Shown in pieces: positions 42,108 to 50,238 of a DNA stretch of 64,000 nt. The DNA is from Gracilimonas sp017641085 (GTDB lineage Bacteria > Bacteroidota > Rhodothermia > Balneolales > Balneolaceae). Made by a program: the position numbers and the translations under genes. Each line of letters opens with the position of its first letter. Positions within the stretch are counted from its first letter, which is position 1. The stretch lies in NCBI RefSeq assembly GCF_046115515.1, contig NZ_CP175953.1. One strand, 5' to 3'. Below the pieces are notes generated by a model that saw only the letters and a list, made by a program, of their open reading frames with translations, was not told where the DNA came from and made no database searches.

Positions 42108-44033
42108 TTGATAAAAAAAGTTATTACACAGGCTCTGGAAGCCATTGCCAAAGAAATTGAAGCCGTTCGGGAAACCCCATCTACCGATGTGCTGATGAAC
42201 GGCGAACTCGAAAAGATTTCAGGAGAGTATATCTATACGTTTGAGTCTCAAAACCAGGGGCTTAAGTTCGCTGAAGAAATCCGGGCCAAAATGGATGGGA
42301 AAGAATTCAAGGTTCACGCCGTAGAATTTAAAGACAAAAAAGTGCGACTTGAGTTCCCCGAAAATAAAGGGTCAAAAGTTGATGAGGTGTATCTGGAGTG
42401 GGAGAATGATTACGTGCTCAAAAAAATGCAGGAGCACCTGTTTACCCTGCAGGAAAAATCAAAAGAAATCCCTCAGCTTAGAGCGCTCCTAAAACCGGAA
42501 AAGAATTTCAAAGAAAACACGGAAAGCCCGGAGCCGGTTTTTGATGACCTTCGCAACCCTTCTCAAAAAGAAGCTATAGAAAAATCGCTCAAGAACAATA
42601 TTCTGTATGTGTGGGGCCCACCCGGAACAGGGAAAACAGCAACATTGGGCTTCATCATAGCCAATTTATTGAAGGAGGGGAAACGGGTGCTTTTTGTCTC
42701 TAACACTAACCGGGCAGTGGATGTAGGGTTGTTAAGCGTGATTGACGCCCTCTATGAAATTGATCCGGGGTTTAGTCTACAAAATACGACCCGATTCGGG
42801 GAAGCCGCACTGGATGATCCCCGGCTGGAAGACATCCTGTTTGAACATCAGGTAAAAACAAAACTGGACAGTCGAAAAGCCGATGCCGTTCAGCTGAGTA
42901 ATACGCTCAGTAAGTATCAGTCGCTACAGGAAAAGATTGACGACATGATGCGCAACGGGGAAGAGGTTCCGGAAAAACTGGATTTAGAGTGTCAGCTGGC
43001 TGGTAACAAGATAGATGAACACGGGGGAGTAGAAGAGCTGGAAGACAAAATTGACCGGCTTATGAACCTGAATGAGCGCTATGAGCTGAAAAAGAAGCAG
43101 CTGGTGGCAACCACGATGGCCAAAGTGTGTACCTCTGAGTTGTTTTATGGTATCAGCTACGATGCCGTTGTTGTTGATGAAGGTTCGATGGCAGGGATTC
43201 CATATCTGTTGTTGATGGCTGCTAAAAGTAAGAATCACCTGATTATTGCCGGCGACCCGATGCAGCTTCCACCCATCGCGATTACCAACGACGGGGAAGC
43301 CCGTGAGTTTCTGGAGCAGGACATTTTTACCTATGTATCAAAATCAGATACCACGGAAGCGTTGTTTAATTGGCACGATGAGAACCCTGAATTCACCTGC
43401 TTTTTCGATGTTCAATATAGACTGAAAGACGATTTAGCAGGGGTGATTAGTTCTGTTTTTTATGAGGGCCGGCTGAAGTCGGATACAACTGAAGAAGAGA
43501 TGAAATCCTTGCCGGATACAACCGGTTCGGTGGCGTTGGTAGATACCGCAAAGTACAATCCGTATCTGGAACAGGAAACCGGAGAACGAGGCTTCAAGCC
43601 AATCAATGAAGTTCACCATAAACTGATTGAAGAAAGCCTGAAGCGCCTTACCCGAAATTATGCCCCGGAGAACATCGGGGTTATAGTTCCATTCAGAAAC
43701 AGCGTATATAAAGTTCGGAATCACCTTTGGGAATCCGGATTTAAAGACATTGAAGTGGGCACTATTCACACCTTTCAGGGGAGGGAAAAGTCAGTCATAA
43801 TATTTGATACGGTGATGAGCGGTGAATGGCAGAATGGGAGCATGCGGCATTATTCCGTGCGGCCGTTTGACGAAGCCAAAAACGGGCTCAGTGTGCCCCG
43901 TTTGCTGAACGTAGCTTTTTCCCGCAGCAAAGAGTTATTGGTCATCATAGCGGATATGCAGCATGTGGAACGAGTATATGGAAAGAAATTTCTGGGACGC
44001 TTGTTGCATTCAGTGAAGCAAATCTCTATTTAG
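42108..44033 (+). CDS. Superfamily 1 DNA/RNA helicase (UPF1/IGHMBP2-like)
   Basis: A 641-residue protein with the AAA_11/AAA_12 helicase layout. Walker A is WGPPGTGKTATLGFIIANLL (about 166-185). Motif Ia-like FVSNTNRAVDVGLLS follows, then a helical insertion. Walker B is VVVDEGSMAGIPYLLLMAA, with DEGS where many relatives have DEAS. GDPMQLPPI, QYRL and GTIHTFQGREKSVIIFD (motif V) follow, and LNVAFSRSKELLVIIAD is motif VI. All motifs are intact. TTG at 42108 is taken as start; no Shine-Dalgarno is seen. The N-terminal 150 residues resemble an OB/stalk domain but were not identified. Substrate (DNA or RNA) unknown. A role in repair or RNA metabolism is possible. Confidence 0.85.
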   Translation: MIKKVITQALEAIAKEIEAVRETPSTDVLMNGELEKISGEYIYTFESQNQGLKFAEEIRAKMDGKEFKVHAVEFKDKKVRLEFPENKGSKVDEVYLEWENDYVLKKMQEHLFTLQEKSKEIPQLRALLKPEKNFKENTESPEPVFDDLRNPSQKEAIEKSLKNNILYVWGPPGTGKTATLGFIIANLLKEGKRVLFVSNTNRAVDVGLLSVIDALYEIDPGFSLQNTTRFGEAALDDPRLEDILFEHQVKTKLDSRKADAVQLSNTLSKYQSLQEKIDDMMRNGEEVPEKLDLECQLAGNKIDEHGGVEELEDKIDRLMNLNERYELKKKQLVATTMAKVCTSELFYGISYDAVVVDEGSMAGIPYLLLMAAKSKNHLIIAGDPMQLPPIAITNDGEAREFLEQDIFTYVSKSDTTEALFNWHDENPEFTCFFDVQYRLKDDLAGVISSVFYEGRLKSDTTEEEMKSLPDTTGSVALVDTAKYNPYLEQETGERGFKPINEVHHKLIEESLKRLTRNYAPENIGVIVPFRNSVYKVRNHLWESGFKDIEVGTIHTFQGREKSVIIFDTVMSGEWQNGSMRHYSVRPFDEAKNGLSVPRLLNVAFSRSKELLVIIADMQHVERVYGKKFLGRLLHSVKQISI

Positions 44034-44096
44034 GTGACACAGATCACCGTTGAATCGCAGATATTCGAAAAAATTCAGCATTGATTTAAAAAAAGG

Positions 44097-44128
44097 TTGA
44101 ATTGTAGTTCCTAACACTCTTATATTTG
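44097..44128 (+). promoter_or_regulatory. Bacteroidota-type promoter of tRNA-Gly
   Basis: TTG (44097-44099), a 21-base spacer and TATATTTG (44121-44128) match the Bacteroidota -33 TTG / -7 TAnnTTTG promoter. It lies 36 bases upstream of the tRNA. Confidence 0.75.
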
Positions 44129-44163
44129 GTGCTCTCTGAGAAGAGAAAAATTTATTGATATAA

Positions 44164-44235
44164 GCGGGAATAGCTCAGTGGTAGAGCATCTCGTTGCCAA
44201 CGAGAAGGTCGCGAGTTCGAATCTCGTTTCCCGCT
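44164..44235 (+). tRNA. tRNA-Gly (GCC anticodon)
   Basis: A complete cloverleaf: acceptor GCGGGAA/TTCCCGC with discriminator T, D-arm GCTCAGTGGTAGAGC, anticodon arm CTCGTTGCCAACGAG with anticodon GCC, and T-arm CGAGTTCGAATCTCG. The 3' CCA is not encoded. Its own promoter lies at 44097-44128 and an intrinsic terminator with a GAAA loop follows. It is the intact parent of the two degenerate 3' tRNA fragments further downstream. Confidence 0.97.
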
Positions 44236-44237
44236 CA

Positions 44238-44271
44238 AAAAGGCAGTTAAGGAAACTTAACTGCCTTTTTT
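44238..44271 (+). terminator. Intrinsic terminator of tRNA-Gly with GAAA tetraloop
   Basis: GGCAGTTAAG (44242-44251), loop GAAA, CTTAACTGCC (44256-44265), six T. A perfect 10-bp stem. The T-run ends only 16 bases before the ATG of the GIY-YIG gene, so that gene would depend on read-through or on a promoter not seen. Confidence 0.92.
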
Positions 44272-44287
44272 GTTTTATAGAGAGAAC

Positions 44288-44557
44288 ATGCACCAGACTT
44301 ATATCATATATAGTGAAAACAGGGACCGGTACTACGTCGGGTCGACTTCAGTTGGGGTCGCCCAAAGAGTAGAGCGCCACAATGTCGGCTGGTCACGATC
44401 CACTAAATCGGGGATTCCGTGGGTGATTAAATATGTGGAGACTTTTGCGAGTAAATCAGAAGCCTTAGCAAAGGAACGGCATATCAAGAAACAGAAAAGT
44501 CGAAGTTATATTGAAGCGTTGATCGATTCAGATTCAAACGAGTGGAATGAAGAATAA
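44288..44557 (+). CDS. GIY-YIG endonuclease, copy A (intact)
   Basis: An 89-residue GIY-YIG domain starting MHQTYIIYSENRDRYYVGSTS. The YII..YYVG core, Arg in RVERHN, and Glu in ALAKERHIKKQKS are the catalytic set. Start ATG 44288 lies after the terminator; a TTG at 44270 within the T-run would add 6 residues and is unlikely. It is of the small UvrC-N/URI-like class. It is directly behind tRNA-Gly and its terminator and is the first of three tandem copies (identical protein in copy B). It could be a homing-type endonuclease of a tRNA-linked element; function inferred. Confidence 0.9.
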   Translation: MHQTYIIYSENRDRYYVGSTSVGVAQRVERHNVGWSRSTKSGIPWVIKYVETFASKSEALAKERHIKKQKSRSYIEALIDSDSNEWNEE

Positions 44558-44569
44558 GAAATAATTTAG

Positions 44570-44617
44570 GCCAACGAGAAGGTCGTCCCGAGCATTCGGG
44601 AAATCTCGTTTCCCGCT
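44570..44617 (+). pseudogene. tRNA-Gly 3' fragment, copy B (T-arm altered)
   Basis: GCCAACGAGAAGGTCG matches the tRNA from the anticodon on, then TCCCGAGCATTCGGGA replaces the normal T-arm region before AATCTCGTTTCCCGC ends it. Relative to the tRNA it has insertions TCC, CA and GGA (8 bases), which extend the T-stem into a hairpin. There is no 5' half, so it cannot form a tRNA. Confidence 0.88.
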
Positions 44618-44622
44618 CAAAA

Positions 44623-44652
44623 GGCAGTTAAGGAAACTTAGCTGCCTTTTTT
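44623..44652 (+). terminator. Terminator copy B
   Basis: GGCAGTTAAG, GAAA, CTTAGCTGCC, T6. It is copied from the tRNA-Gly terminator with A to G making one U-G pair. Confidence 0.88.
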
Positions 44653-44668
44653 GTTTTATAGAGAGAAC

Positions 44669-44938
44669 ATGCACCAGACTTATATCATATATAGTGAAAA
44701 CAGGGACCGGTACTACGTCGGGTCGACTTCAGTTGGGGTCGCCCAAAGAGTAGAGCGCCACAATGTCGGCTGGTCACGATCCACTAAATCGGGGATTCCG
44801 TGGGTGATTAAATATGTGGAGACTTTTGCGAGTAAATCAGAAGCCTTAGCAAAGGAACGGCATATCAAGAAACAGAAAAGTCGAAGTTATATTGAAGCGT
44901 TGATCGATTCAGATTCAAACGAGTGGAATGAAGAATAA
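44669..44938 (+). CDS. GIY-YIG endonuclease, copy B (intact)
   Basis: Encodes the same 89 residues as copy A (MHQTYIIYSENRDRYYVGSTS...), with all catalytic residues. It lies 16 bases after terminator copy B. The identical protein sequence and flanks indicate very recent duplication or gene conversion. Confidence 0.9.
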   Translation: MHQTYIIYSENRDRYYVGSTSVGVAQRVERHNVGWSRSTKSGIPWVIKYVETFASKSEALAKERHIKKQKSRSYIEALIDSDSNEWNEE

Positions 44939-44950
44939 GAAATAATTTAG

Positions 44951-44998
44951 GCCAACGAGAAGGTCGTCCCGAGCATTCGGGAAATCTCGTTTCCCGCT
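44951..44998 (+). pseudogene. tRNA-Gly 3' fragment, copy C (T-arm altered)
   Basis: Same sequence as fragment B, including the TCCCGAGCATTCGGGA hairpin at 44967-44982. Confidence 0.88.
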
Positions 44999-45003
44999 CA
45001 AAA

Positions 45004-45033
45004 GGCAGTTAAGGAAACTTAGCTGCCTTTTTT
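45004..45033 (+). terminator. Terminator copy C
   Basis: GGCAGTTAAG, GAAA, CTTAGCTGCC, T6, as in unit B. Confidence 0.88.
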
Positions 45034-45049
45034 GTTTTATAGAGAGAAC

Positions 45050-45235
45050 ATGCACCAGACTTATATCATATATAGTGAAAACAGGGACCGGTACTACGTC
45101 GGGTCGACTTCAGTTGGGGTCGCCCAAAGAGTAGAGCGCCACAATGCCGGCTGGTCACGATCCACTAAATCGGGGATTCCGTGGGTGATTAAATATGTGG
45201 AATGTAATCCATTTTTAAGCTGTTCAGATTATTGA
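45050..45235 (+). pseudogene. GIY-YIG endonuclease, copy C (truncated)
   Basis: The first 51 residues match copies A and B except Val to Ala (HNAGW). After YVE the frame runs into unrelated sequence (CNPFLSCSDY) and stops. The catalytic Glu region (ALAKERH) is missing, so this copy should be inactive. Confidence 0.88.
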
Positions 45236-45262
45236 CTTACAATCAAAACTAATTCAATTATT

Positions 45263-45685
45263 ATGCCAACAAAAAGAGCAGAAGCAGTTTGGAATGGAAA
45301 TTTGAAATCCGGAAACGGTACAATGAAAGTAGGGAGTGGCTCCTATGAAGGTGCATACAGTTTCGCTACCCGTTTTGAAGATAAATCAGGTTCTAACCCG
45401 GAAGAATTAATTGGGGCCGCTCATGCAGGATGCTTTTCGATGGCATTGTCAAATGAGCTGGATAAAGCTGGTTTCACACCAAATTCTGTACAGACAAATG
45501 CAGAAGTAACGATTGATCCTGGTGCCGGCGCTATTACCACTATCAAATTGACATCAAAGGGTAATGTGCCCAATATAGATAACGATAAATTTCAGGAAAT
45601 TGCTGAGGCAGCGAAGAAAGGCTGCCCCGTATCTAAAGCACTCAGTGGTGTAACTATCGAACTGGATGCCACGCTTGAAAACTAA
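45263..45685 (+). CDS. OsmC family peroxiredoxin-like protein
   Basis: OsmC-like thiol peroxidases reduce organic hydroperoxides. The two redox cysteines are present, in GAAHAGCFSMALSNEL and AAKKGCPVSKALSG. The opening RAEAVWNGNLKSGNGTMKVGSGSYEGAYSFATRFED is of the OsmC (not Ohr) type. It has 140 residues, normal length, and is followed by a strong terminator. It is not part of the tandem array, which it borders. Confidence 0.92.
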   Translation: MPTKRAEAVWNGNLKSGNGTMKVGSGSYEGAYSFATRFEDKSGSNPEELIGAAHAGCFSMALSNELDKAGFTPNSVQTNAEVTIDPGAGAITTIKLTSKGNVPNIDNDKFQEIAEAAKKGCPVSKALSGVTIELDATLEN

Positions 45686-45713
45686 CAGGTAGACAGAAAG
45701 AAGTATCTTTACA

Positions 45714-45742
45714 AAACCCGCTTTTAGGCGGGTTTTTTTATA
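45714..45742 (+). terminator. Intrinsic terminator after osmC-like gene
   Basis: AAACCCGC (45714-45721) pairs with GCGGGTTT (45728-45735), followed by a T-run. Confidence 0.9.
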
Positions 45743-45832
45743 TGACAATTTTTTTCATTTACTTCAGCTTCTGCATGGGCCGATAAACACATAAGGCAAT
45801 AGTTTTTACTATTATCAGTAACTTTTTTTCTA

Positions 45833-47956
45833 ATGATTATGCTTTCAAAAGTTTATCTATTATTCACTTTTTCCTTCATAATTGCAGCGCTTCAACCTGT
45901 TTACGCTCTTCAAGATGCGAATATTAGCAGTGAAAGTGACAGCACTCGTGTGCTCCGGTGGCTTACTGAGGCAGAGTCAGATCTTGAGCAAGGTAATTTA
46001 TCGGAAGCTCGCAGAAAGACCCGGCGAGCGGATAGCCTGTCTGATGAATTACAGTTCCAAAAAGGGAAAGCACTATCCAGCCTCCGTTACGCTGATATCC
46101 TGATTAATGAACAACGACAAGATTCGGCTATCGTTGTTTTAAATGAGGCCATCAAAAAATATCCCGACAGCAATTTAAGAGTGAATTTCAACAACCTGCT
46201 TGCGGTTGCCTATTCGTACAAGGGGGAAGATGCGAAAGCCATCGAAACTTATGAAGAAGGCCTTAAGTATGTATCTCGGTTAGATAGTGCAAAAATTGAC
46301 CGAACCAATGCGGGTATTCGCCAAAATATGGCAAATGCTTATCTCGATTTGGGGCAAACTACCCGGGCGTTTGAGTACTACCTTGATGCAGTTCGCTTTG
46401 CTGAAATGACCCGTGACACAACTTTCTGGGCCACAACACTCAATAACATCGGTAATGCCTATAATTCTGAAGAGAATTATGAGCGAGCAGCGTTCTATCT
46501 TGAAAAAGCGATGACTCTTTCTGAGCAGAAAAACCTTATACCTGAGCTGTACCGAACTACTCTGAATCTTGCAAATACCCGTAACGGACAGGAAAGGCTT
46601 AAGGAAGCTTTAGACTTATATAACGAGGCTCTGGAACTGAATAATCAAATCCGCCCGGATTCTCCTCCTGTAATTGTGCTGTATAATCTTGGTAGACTGA
46701 ATGGGAAGTTGGGCAATTATGAGCAGGCAGAAGCTCAGTTTCGTGAATCACTTGCTTATTCTCAGCAGCTCGGCATCATACAGGGCGAATACTATAATAA
46801 TTTCGGCCTTGGTAACTTATACAGAGAAATGGAGCGCTACGAAGAGGCCATTCAATACTTTGAAAATGCAAAAGATATAGCAGAAAGGCTGGGCGCCACA
46901 CCATTTATGCAGGATATTCGGGAAAAACTCTATGAAACCAATCGGGAAGCAAACCGTTTCGAGGAGGCCCTTCTGTATTTGGAGTTGTACAAAGAATTGT
47001 CGGATAGCCTTACGAGTATCGAGAAAGAACAAGCACTCGCAGAACTTGAGAATCAACTTGAGCTGGATCGGCAAAATGAGGTAAACCGGTTATTGCAGGA
47101 TAAACAGGCTCAGCAGGAGAGGCAATTACAGGTGCAATACATATTTATTGTTGTGGGTTCGCTGGTGATAGCTTTGATTGTGGTGCTGCTATTTATGATG
47201 CGTAAAAGTGCCCGCGAACGGGAAGAAATAAACACAGTGCTGGAAGCGCAAAAAGAGGAGCTTATAGAGGCTAGCAAGGCAAAAGACAAGTTATTTGCCA
47301 TTATAGCTCATGACCTGCGCACACCTATGAGTTCCATGCAGGGCATTCTCCACCTTCTTAAAGGCAATGTGATTTCAAATGAGGAACTTACTCAGCTGAT
47401 TCCCGAGCTTGAGATGTCCATTCAAAAGAATGTGCATGTAATGGAAGACCTGCTTGCATGGGCCAAAGATCAGCTATCAGGGGTGAAAATGGAAATCAGT
47501 GCTATCAACATCCATAATGTTGTGGATGAGATTGTGTCGAGCCATACTTTTATAGCGAACAAAAAGGGGGTGGAGGTACATCACCATATTTCGGAAGACG
47601 AGCATGTATTGGCTGATCAGAATGCCCTGCAATTGGTCGTTCGCAATGTAGTCTCCAATAGTATAAAATTTACAGGCAAAGGTGATGAAATAGAGATTAA
47701 GGCTGAGCCTGATTCCCAGAATGTGAAGATTATTATCAGAGATACCGGCATCGGAATAACCAAGGAGGCAGCTGGTAAAGTATTTTCAAAAGAATCATGG
47801 ACAAGAGAAGGTACCAATAAAGAAAAGGGCACCGGTTTTGGGTTGAGCCTTTCTAAGGAATTTGTAGAGCGTATGAACGGGAAAATCTGGTTTGAAAGCA
47901 CAGAAGGCGAAGGGTCTACCTTTTACATTGAATTGCCTAAAGCTTCATCAAACTAA
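45833..47956 (+). CDS. TPR-containing sensor histidine kinase
   Basis: Signal peptide or N-terminal helix (VYLLFTFSFIIAALQPVYA), then about 350 residues of tetratricopeptide repeats (for example DKAIETYEEGLKYVSR, ALNNIGNAYNSEENYERAAFYLEKAM, YNNFGLGNLYREMERYEEAIQYFENA). A transmembrane helix (VQYIFIVVGSLVIALIVVLLFMM) and a coiled coil follow. HisKA has phospho-acceptor His493 in IIAHDLRTPMSS, and the HATPase_c domain has N-box NALQLVVRNVVSNSIKFTG, DTGIGI and GTGFGLSLSKEFVE. No response regulator or Hpt gene is adjacent. The periplasmic TPR region probably senses a protein or peptide. Orphan kinase. Confidence 0.9.
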   Translation: MIMLSKVYLLFTFSFIIAALQPVYALQDANISSESDSTRVLRWLTEAESDLEQGNLSEARRKTRRADSLSDELQFQKGKALSSLRYADILINEQRQDSAIVVLNEAIKKYPDSNLRVNFNNLLAVAYSYKGEDAKAIETYEEGLKYVSRLDSAKIDRTNAGIRQNMANAYLDLGQTTRAFEYYLDAVRFAEMTRDTTFWATTLNNIGNAYNSEENYERAAFYLEKAMTLSEQKNLIPELYRTTLNLANTRNGQERLKEALDLYNEALELNNQIRPDSPPVIVLYNLGRLNGKLGNYEQAEAQFRESLAYSQQLGIIQGEYYNNFGLGNLYREMERYEEAIQYFENAKDIAERLGATPFMQDIREKLYETNREANRFEEALLYLELYKELSDSLTSIEKEQALAELENQLELDRQNEVNRLLQDKQAQQERQLQVQYIFIVVGSLVIALIVVLLFMMRKSAREREEINTVLEAQKEELIEASKAKDKLFAIIAHDLRTPMSSMQGILHLLKGNVISNEELTQLIPELEMSIQKNVHVMEDLLAWAKDQLSGVKMEISAINIHNVVDEIVSSHTFIANKKGVEVHHHISEDEHVLADQNALQLVVRNVVSNSIKFTGKGDEIEIKAEPDSQNVKIIIRDTGIGITKEAAGKVFSKESWTREGTNKEKGTGFGLSLSKEFVERMNGKIWFESTEGEGSTFYIELPKASSN

Positions 47957-48087
47957 AGAGAAAAGTTCACACCATAAACTGATGTGAACAATCTGTAGAT
48001 AACTTCTGTGAGTTCTAATTCCCGAAACCCCGAATCATTTCTTATCTTTAACACTTACTTAATCACTTATTATCTGGAGCTTTGAAT

Positions 48088-49590
48088 ATGAGCGACAAGC
48101 CTCGCGAATATTGCGGAATCTACGGTATCTATAATCATCCCGATGCAGCCCTTCATACCTACTATGGTTTGCACGCTTTACAGCACCGGGGACAGGAATC
48201 GGCCGGAATAGTTACTTCTTATTTTGATGACGACAAAGGCCGGTACTCTATGCCCGCTTATAAAGACTTTGGCTTGGTACTGAATGTGTTCAGCAAATCC
48301 AAGGTATTTAAGAAAATATTGAGAGGTAAAAATGCCATTGGCCATAACCGCTACTCTACCTCAGGCTCTTCCAAAAATCCCGCGAATATCCAGCCATTTC
48401 GGGTGCATTACCGGAATGGAAACCTGGCCATCGGTCACAATGGGAATCTTTCCAATGCCAAACAAATCCGAGAGCGGTTCCGCAAAGAAGGCGTCCTTTT
48501 TCAAAGTACCTCTGATACCGAATTAATTCTGCACCTTATTTCGCATAGTGATAAGGAAGACCAGATGGATCAGATTATGGACGCACTCGAACAAATTGAG
48601 GGAGCCTACTGTCTGGTTATTCTTACTGATGACAAACTGATCGCCGTCAGAGACCCCAACGGATTCCGGCCTCTTGCCTTGGGTAAAGTGGATGGTGCAT
48701 ACTGCGTGTCCAGCGAAACCTGCGCTTTTGATATTAACAATGCCGAATACATTCGGGATGTGCAGCCCGGCGAAGTGATTGTGATTGACAAGGATGCCGA
48801 CGAAAACAACGAACCGAAGTCCTATTTTATATCTCCTCAAGAGGGAACGGGTACCAGTCAGTGCATTTTTGAGTACGTGTACTTCTCTCGTCCTGACAGT
48901 AAGATTTTTGGTGAGATGGTTGATAAGATCCGGCGTAATCTTGGTAAACAGTTGGCCAAAGAGCATCCACTAACTGATATCGTGAAGAATAACACAACGG
49001 GTAAGAAACCGGTTATTATATCGGTACCCGATTCAAGTAACACTGCCGCTCTTGGGTATGCCAGCGAAAGCAACAAATTAGGTAACGATTGTAAGTATGA
49101 TATCGGACTGATTCGAAACCATTATGTGGGCCGGACTTTTATCTCACCGGGCCAGAAATCCCGCGAACAGAAAGTACGAACCAAGTTCAATCCCGTTCGG
49201 GGAGTGATTGAGGGACGGGTTGTTATTATTGTGGATGACTCGATTGTGCGGGGAACAACCTCCCGTTACCTGGTTGATATGATCAGAGAATGTAATCCGG
49301 CTGAAATCCATTTCCTGGTGAGTTCACCGCCAATTATCAGTCCTTGTTACTACGGGATGGACTTTCCTACTCCCAATGAGTTGATAGCTAATAAATTTGA
49401 CCGTAATATCGAGAAAATGGCCAAAGAAATTGGGGTGGACAGCCTCCGGTATTTATCAGCAGACGGACTTGTTGACGCCGTTAAAGAAGCAAATCCTTCC
49501 GGTCATGATTACTGCACGGCTTGTTTTACGGGTAATTACCCGGTGCCGGTCAATTTTGGCGTTGAGAAAGAAGAAAACGAGTTGGTTTGA
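48088..49590 (+). CDS. purF: Amidophosphoribosyltransferase
   Basis: Catalyses the first step of purine synthesis, PRPP plus glutamine to phosphoribosylamine. Start ATG 48088 has a GGAG about 9 bases upstream; a TTG at 48082 is also in frame. The catalytic Cys is Cys9 after a short propeptide (MSDKPREYCGIYGIYNH), as in the processed class of PurF. The glutaminase blocks are ALQHRGQESAGIV and IGHNRYSTSG, and the PRPP loop is VVIIVDDSIVRGTTSRYLV. Length and motifs are intact. The engB gene starts on its last base. Confidence 0.95.
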   Translation: MSDKPREYCGIYGIYNHPDAALHTYYGLHALQHRGQESAGIVTSYFDDDKGRYSMPAYKDFGLVLNVFSKSKVFKKILRGKNAIGHNRYSTSGSSKNPANIQPFRVHYRNGNLAIGHNGNLSNAKQIRERFRKEGVLFQSTSDTELILHLISHSDKEDQMDQIMDALEQIEGAYCLVILTDDKLIAVRDPNGFRPLALGKVDGAYCVSSETCAFDINNAEYIRDVQPGEVIVIDKDADENNEPKSYFISPQEGTGTSQCIFEYVYFSRPDSKIFGEMVDKIRRNLGKQLAKEHPLTDIVKNNTTGKKPVIISVPDSSNTAALGYASESNKLGNDCKYDIGLIRNHYVGRTFISPGQKSREQKVRTKFNPVRGVIEGRVVIIVDDSIVRGTTSRYLVDMIRECNPAEIHFLVSSPPIISPCYYGMDFPTPNELIANKFDRNIEKMAKEIGVDSLRYLSADGLVDAVKEANPSGHDYCTACFTGNYPVPVNFGVEKEENELV

Positions 49591-50186
49591 TGTTTAACGC
49601 CCAGCCCAAATTTATTACCAGCGCCACAAAACTTGAAGAATGTCCACCGGCGAGCTTACCTGAAGTATGTTTTGCAGGCCGGTCTAACGTAGGGAAATCT
49701 TCGCTGATTAACGCCCTTCTGAAAAAGAAGAATATAGCACGGACATCAAATGTGCCGGGCAAAACACAGCAGATGAATTACTATAAAATTGGGAATGAGT
49801 TTTTTATGGTTGATCTGCCCGGCTATGGATATGCCAAAGTTCCCAAAAAAGAACGGGAACGTTGGGGTAAAAGCATCCGCAATTATTTGTTGGATCGTGA
49901 GTCGCTGAGTCTGATTCTGCACGTTGTGGATGTGCGGCATGAACCCAGCCAGCTTGATGAAGATTTTTTCTACTGGATGGCGATGAATGAAAAGCCGTTT
50001 TCAGTGGTGTTATCTAAATCAGATAAAATCTCCCGAAATAAAGTGAACCAGTCGAAAGCAAGGGTACGGCGTATCCTTAAAGAGATGAATATTGAGATTC
50101 CGATTTTACCGTATTCATCAGATTCCAGGGAGGGTGTTCCGGAGATAAAAGACCTAATCACCGAATTTGTTAATCATTCCAAATAG
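49590..50186 (+). CDS. engB: Ribosome biogenesis GTPase YihA/YsxC (EngB)
   Basis: An essential GTPase for 50S assembly. G1 is GRSNVGKSSLINALL, G3 is DLPGYGYAKV, and G4 is KSDKIS (VVLSKSDK). The opening FNAQPKFITSATKLEECPP and the C-terminal VPEIKDLITEF are typical. Start is ATG 49590, overlapping purF by one base (TGATG); the TTG at 49587 would add one residue. Length 198 residues is normal. Confidence 0.95.
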   Translation: MFNAQPKFITSATKLEECPPASLPEVCFAGRSNVGKSSLINALLKKKNIARTSNVPGKTQQMNYYKIGNEFFMVDLPGYGYAKVPKKERERWGKSIRNYLLDRESLSLILHVVDVRHEPSQLDEDFFYWMAMNEKPFSVVLSKSDKISRNKVNQSKARVRRILKEMNIEIPILPYSSDSREGVPEIKDLITEFVNHSK

Positions 50187-50238
50187 AACCCGGTTTCATC
50201 CCTTCCATAAATAGATGATTTTGGCTCTAAATTTCGGG

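Larger units (their letters stand above)
44570..44950 (+). repeat. Tandem repeat unit B (381 bp)
   Basis: Unit B repeats the layout of the parent locus 44196-44569: tRNA 3' fragment, GAAA-loop terminator (with one U-G pair) and GIY-YIG gene. Units B and C have the same period of exactly 381 bp and are almost identical over their shared length, implying recent tandem duplication. Confidence 0.93.
44951..45201 (+). repeat. Tandem repeat unit C (truncated at 45201)
   Basis: Matches unit B base for base up to AAATATGTGGA at 45201 except a T-to-C change near 45147 (NVGW to NAGW); then the sequence diverges, so 130 bp of the unit are missing. Confidence 0.92.

Noticed and set aside
42108..44033. 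Helicase as part of an antiphage defence island
   Set aside because: No other defence gene, methylase or nuclease is adjacent, and the neighbours are pdxJ and a tRNA gene.
44270..44557. Longer GIY-YIG start at TTG 44270
   Set aside because: It lies in the T-run of the terminator, and ATG 44288 gives the usual GIY-YIG N-terminus (MHQTYIIY).
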